From CAYWCV01 sp964629885 (lineage in GTDB: Bacteria > Bacteroidota > Rhodothermia > Balneolales > CAYWCV01): a DNA stretch of 25,434 bases. Made by a program: the position numbers and the translations under genes. The notes beneath the pieces were generated by a model that had not been told where the DNA came from, searched no databases, and saw only the letters and a program-made list of their open reading frames with translations. Location: the NCBI GenBank assembly GCA_964629885.1, contig CAZVRJ010000038.1, positions 1 through 25,434 on the forward strand, written 5' to 3'. Position 1 is the stretch's first letter, and each line of letters begins with the position of its first letter. Shown here in pieces: positions 22,872-25,434 of the stretch.

Positions 22872-23888
22872 ATGAAAGTCGCAATCCTCTCACCCATTGC
22901 ATGGAGAACGCCTCCTTCCAAGTACGGCCCTTGGGAGCAGGTGGCCTCAAATGTTGCAGAGGGGCTTGTTGACGAAGGAATTGATGTGACCTTATTTGCA
23001 ACAGGCAATTCGATCACCAAAGCTAAACTGGAATCTGTAGCGGAAGAAGCTTACTGCGAAAATCTAACCATGGATCCCAAGGTCTGGGAGTGCCTTCATA
23101 TAAGCAATTTAATGGAACAGGCAGATACGTTCGACATCATCCACAACCACTTCGATTTCTTGCCACTAACCTATTCAAAACTCATTAAAACCCCTATGGT
23201 GACTACTATTCATGGGTTTTCGTCACCAAAAATTCTCGAAGTCTACAAAAAGTATAACAGCGTGGGTACTTACGTCTCTATCAGCAACTCTGATCGAAAC
23301 CTGGATCTTCGTTACGCTGCCACCGTGTACAACGGAATTGACACCAAGGACTTCACATTCAGGGAGAACCCTGACGAGTATCTGCTCTTCTTCGGTCGGA
23401 TTCATCCCGAAAAAGGTACATCTGAATCCATTCAGATAGCAAAGCAGTCGGGAAGAAAAATTATCCTCTCGGGTTTAATACAAGACCAGGAATATTTTGA
23501 TGCAAAGGTCAAACCATATATTAATGACACTGACGTTGTTTTTGTTGGCAATTCCGGGCCAAAAGAAAGAGATGAGCTGCTTGGCGGAGCCTATGCACTG
23601 CTGCATCCCATCAGCTTTGCCGAGCCTTTTGGCTTGAGCGTCGCAGAAGCCATGATGTGTGGAACCCCCGTCATAGCGTTCAATTTAGGCTCCATGCCCG
23701 AGCTGATCCAAAACCAGAAAACCGGTTTCCTGGTGAATTCGGTTAGTGAGGCTGTAGATGCTGTTGGCAGGATTCAGACGATCGACAGATCACATTGTCG
23801 AGAATGGTCTATCTCCAAGTTCAGCAAAAAAGTAATGATTCATGGCTATTTAGATGTGTACCATAGAATATTAAACGATGAAAATTAG
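22872..23888 (+). CDS. GT4 glycosyltransferase (GT-B)
   Basis: Cytoplasmic retaining glycosyltransferase of family 4, 338 residues. N-terminal half: MKVAILSPIAWRTPPSKYGP with GPWEQVASNVAEGL acceptor loop, then HNHFDFLPLTYSK and MVTTIHGFSS. C-terminal half: YVSISNSDRN, VYNGIDTKDF, LFFGRIHPEKGTSESIQIAK, and the complete E-x7-E motif Glu251/Glu259 (FAEPFGLSVAEAMMCGTPVIA). The sugar donor is probably a nucleotide sugar such as GDP-mannose or UDP-glucose; the sequence does not decide. It begins one base after the preceding GH130 gene and ends 20 bases before the next. In contrast to the first GT4 of the operon, its catalytic motif is intact. Confidence 0.93.
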   Translation: MKVAILSPIAWRTPPSKYGPWEQVASNVAEGLVDEGIDVTLFATGNSITKAKLESVAEEAYCENLTMDPKVWECLHISNLMEQADTFDIIHNHFDFLPLTYSKLIKTPMVTTIHGFSSPKILEVYKKYNSVGTYVSISNSDRNLDLRYAATVYNGIDTKDFTFRENPDEYLLFFGRIHPEKGTSESIQIAKQSGRKIILSGLIQDQEYFDAKVKPYINDTDVVFVGNSGPKERDELLGGAYALLHPISFAEPFGLSVAEAMMCGTPVIAFNLGSMPELIQNQKTGFLVNSVSEAVDAVGRIQTIDRSHCREWSISKFSKKVMIHGYLDVYHRILNDEN

Positions 23889-23908
23889 GCCGTAATAGAA
23901 TCAATATC

Positions 23909-25378
23909 ATGAAAAAAGCGAAACATAATATTCCGTTAGCCAAAAGAAGAAATAATAGGATAGAGCGAAATCTATCGAAAGTGATTGTCCGAGCTCATAT
24001 ACCTGGCGACATATTTCGAATTGGGAAAATTATTAAACGAGTTCTGAATCTATCAGAATTTAAGACTACGAACTTATTGACGGATGTAAAGGAAAAATTC
24101 TACAAAAGACATAAAAATATTGAACAGCAATTGCACAAACACTTCTTAAAGGTATCCGAAAATGTACCACCGAACAGATCTTTAAGTGAGGCGAAGAAAA
24201 ACCTGATTGGTGCCTATTTCACTATGGAATACTCCATTGAGTCGGCGGCACTGTTCAATCCATCGATAGTGCCGCATCCCGACCAGACCGGAGTAAAAAA
24301 AGGAAAACTCCGTTTTATTCTCAGTCTCCGTGCAACTGGAGAAGGGCACATCTCAAGTATCGTATTCAGAAGCGGGATCATACACGAGGATGGTTCCTTG
24401 CGTCTTGATCCGACCTCCGGATTTGTGGGGACACCGAGTGTTCATAACGACCCGTCTTACGACAATCATTTGTTTCGCCAAAAATTGGAAGCCATGAAAT
24501 CTTGTGACGATACAAGCAACCGAATTTTGGAAAAACTTCCCAATAGGTTTACCAACCGCGAATTAAAGAACAGTATAAGTGATCTATTCCAAGACCCTAA
24601 TTTTGCGCATAATGAACAAACACTTGCGAACATAAAATGGCTGGCAAATTCCAACTATTCAATAAAATTCGACGAAGACTCAAAAATTTCAGAGAGGGTC
24701 ATCTTCCCCGTCTCCGATAATGAGAGCAGAGGCATTGAGGACGCTCGGTTTGTGCGATTTTATGATGAAAATGGCGATAGCATGTATTATGCAACGTACA
24801 CGGCATACAATGGCACAAGTATATTACCTCAGTTGTTAGAGACGAAAGATTTCATCAATTTCAATATCATCACGTTAAATGGTGCTGCCGTTCAGAACAA
24901 GGGAATGGCTCTTTTCCCTCGCAAAATTCATGGAAAATATGTGATGCTCTCTCGTTTGGATGGCGAGAACAATCACATCATGGTATCAGACCACCTGCAT
25001 TTCTGGAATGAATCCATCATCATTCAAGAGCCTAAGATGCCTTGGGAGTTTATCCAAATAGGAAACTGCGGTTCGCCGCTTGAGATAAATGAGGGTTGGC
25101 TTGTTCTTACCCACGGTGTAGGAGCGATGAGGCAATACTCGATTAGTGCGATATTACTTGATCTGGATAACCCATCAAAAATGATTGCCCGCCTTGAGCA
25201 GCCACTTTTGGCACCCATAGAGAGTGAGCGCGAGGGCTATGTGCCAAATGTCGTTTACTCATGTGGCTCCTTGATACATAACAACATCCTTATCATACCC
25301 TACGCGATGTCTGATGTATCGTCTAATATTGCCAACGTTAAAGTGAAAGACTTGGTTGCCAGCATGAAGAAGTGCTAA
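23909..25378 (+). CDS. GH130 family enzyme, long form
   Basis: Second GH130 in the operon, 489 residues. The N-terminal 90 or so residues are a basic, helical extension not found in the shorter neighbour. The beta-propeller core starts around 100 with YSIESAALFNPSIVPHPDQ. General-acid Asp278 lies in SRGIEDARFV, followed by YYATYTAYNG, QNKGMALFPRKIHGKYVMLSRLDGENN, GNCGSPLEINEGWLVLTHGV, and GYVPNVVYSCG. These match long-type GH130 members (mannosidase or phosphorylase). The phosphate-site residues are not all obviously kept, so the two GH130 proteins could differ in reaction or linkage. There is no signal peptide. The gene is complete, ending 56 bases before the window edge. Confidence 0.9.
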   Translation: MKKAKHNIPLAKRRNNRIERNLSKVIVRAHIPGDIFRIGKIIKRVLNLSEFKTTNLLTDVKEKFYKRHKNIEQQLHKHFLKVSENVPPNRSLSEAKKNLIGAYFTMEYSIESAALFNPSIVPHPDQTGVKKGKLRFILSLRATGEGHISSIVFRSGIIHEDGSLRLDPTSGFVGTPSVHNDPSYDNHLFRQKLEAMKSCDDTSNRILEKLPNRFTNRELKNSISDLFQDPNFAHNEQTLANIKWLANSNYSIKFDEDSKISERVIFPVSDNESRGIEDARFVRFYDENGDSMYYATYTAYNGTSILPQLLETKDFINFNIITLNGAAVQNKGMALFPRKIHGKYVMLSRLDGENNHIMVSDHLHFWNESIIIQEPKMPWEFIQIGNCGSPLEINEGWLVLTHGVGAMRQYSISAILLDLDNPSKMIARLEQPLLAPIESEREGYVPNVVYSCGSLIHNNILIIPYAMSDVSSNIANVKVKDLVASMKKC

Positions 25379-25401
25379 GTAGGTCGAATTTGGCTTCGTA
25401 C

Positions 25402-25428
25402 ATCAGCGTTATCTGTGTCATCAGTGGT
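25402..25428 (+). repeat. Three degenerate 9-bp units ATCnGnGnT at the window end
   Basis: ATCAGCGTT, ATCTGTGTC and ATCAGTGGT follow each other in the non-coding tail after the second GH130 gene. Similar ATCTGTGT-like strings are common between genes in Bacteroidota as I recall; the repeat may continue beyond the window. Confidence 0.55.
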
Positions 25429-25434
25429 TAGATA

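Overview
The window looks like chromosome of a free-living bacterium of the FCB group (Bacteroidota or a relative such as the Ignavibacteria/Kapabacteria branch). This is an inference from gene content, not a phylogeny: a TPR-type sensor kinase with a NarL-type regulator, GH130/GT4 carbohydrate genes, DivIVA next to purine nucleoside phosphorylase, near absence of Shine-Dalgarno sequences, and short-period intergenic repeats. A few sigma70-like -35/-10 boxes with 17-18 bp spacers are visible. I saw no tRNA, rRNA, CRISPR array, transposase or phage gene.

Layout. (1) 244-2832: a two-component pair, closed by a strong 18-bp hairpin. (2) 2906-3589: yggS, whose start codon sits in the loop of a second hairpin; it converges on the next block with overlapping stop codons. 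(3) 10487-3586, minus strand: a giant double-GT2 glycosyltransferase, two small PspB-like membrane proteins, a DivIVA-domain protein, trimeric-type purine nucleoside phosphorylase, an unknown very acidic protein with its own promoter and Shine-Dalgarno, and a uridine-phosphorylase-like enzyme. Nucleoside salvage is thus interleaved with envelope or cell-pole functions. (4) 10618-12225: prfC (release factor 3), then a non-coding patch with a 10-bp tandem repeat, a hairpin and a 7-bp repeat. (5) 12441-19498: an accessory region of small or decaying genes: a cupin_5 protein, a membrane protein overlapping an alpha/beta-hydrolase without a nucleophile, an orphan histidine-kinase tail, a kelch-type lipoprotein, a periplasmic-binding-domain sensor kinase interrupted by one in-frame TAA, a VOC protein, a headless DUF2200 fragment, and a DUF1801 protein. 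(6) 19666-25378: a tight four-gene operon, GT4 fused to a six-hairpin-like domain, GH130, GT4, GH130.

The last block is the best candidate for a little-described system. Two glycosyltransferases and two GH130 enzymes, with no obvious secretion signal, no transporter and no polymer lyase, suggest a cytoplasmic cycle that makes and phosphorolyses a mannoside or related oligosaccharide. The substrate is not deducible from the sequence. Other points worth attention are the single nonsense codon in the sensor kinase, the catalytically dead hydrolase, the tandem PspB-like proteins without PspA or PspC, and the Asn-to-Asp change at the base-recognition position of the purine nucleoside phosphorylase.

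No gene-free stretch exceeds 300 bases. The longest are 14503-14796 (kinase relic plus a promoter-like pair), 12870-13121 (nothing recognised), 1-243 (one small hairpin), 18168-18386 (nothing recognised) and 12226-12440 (repeats and hairpin).
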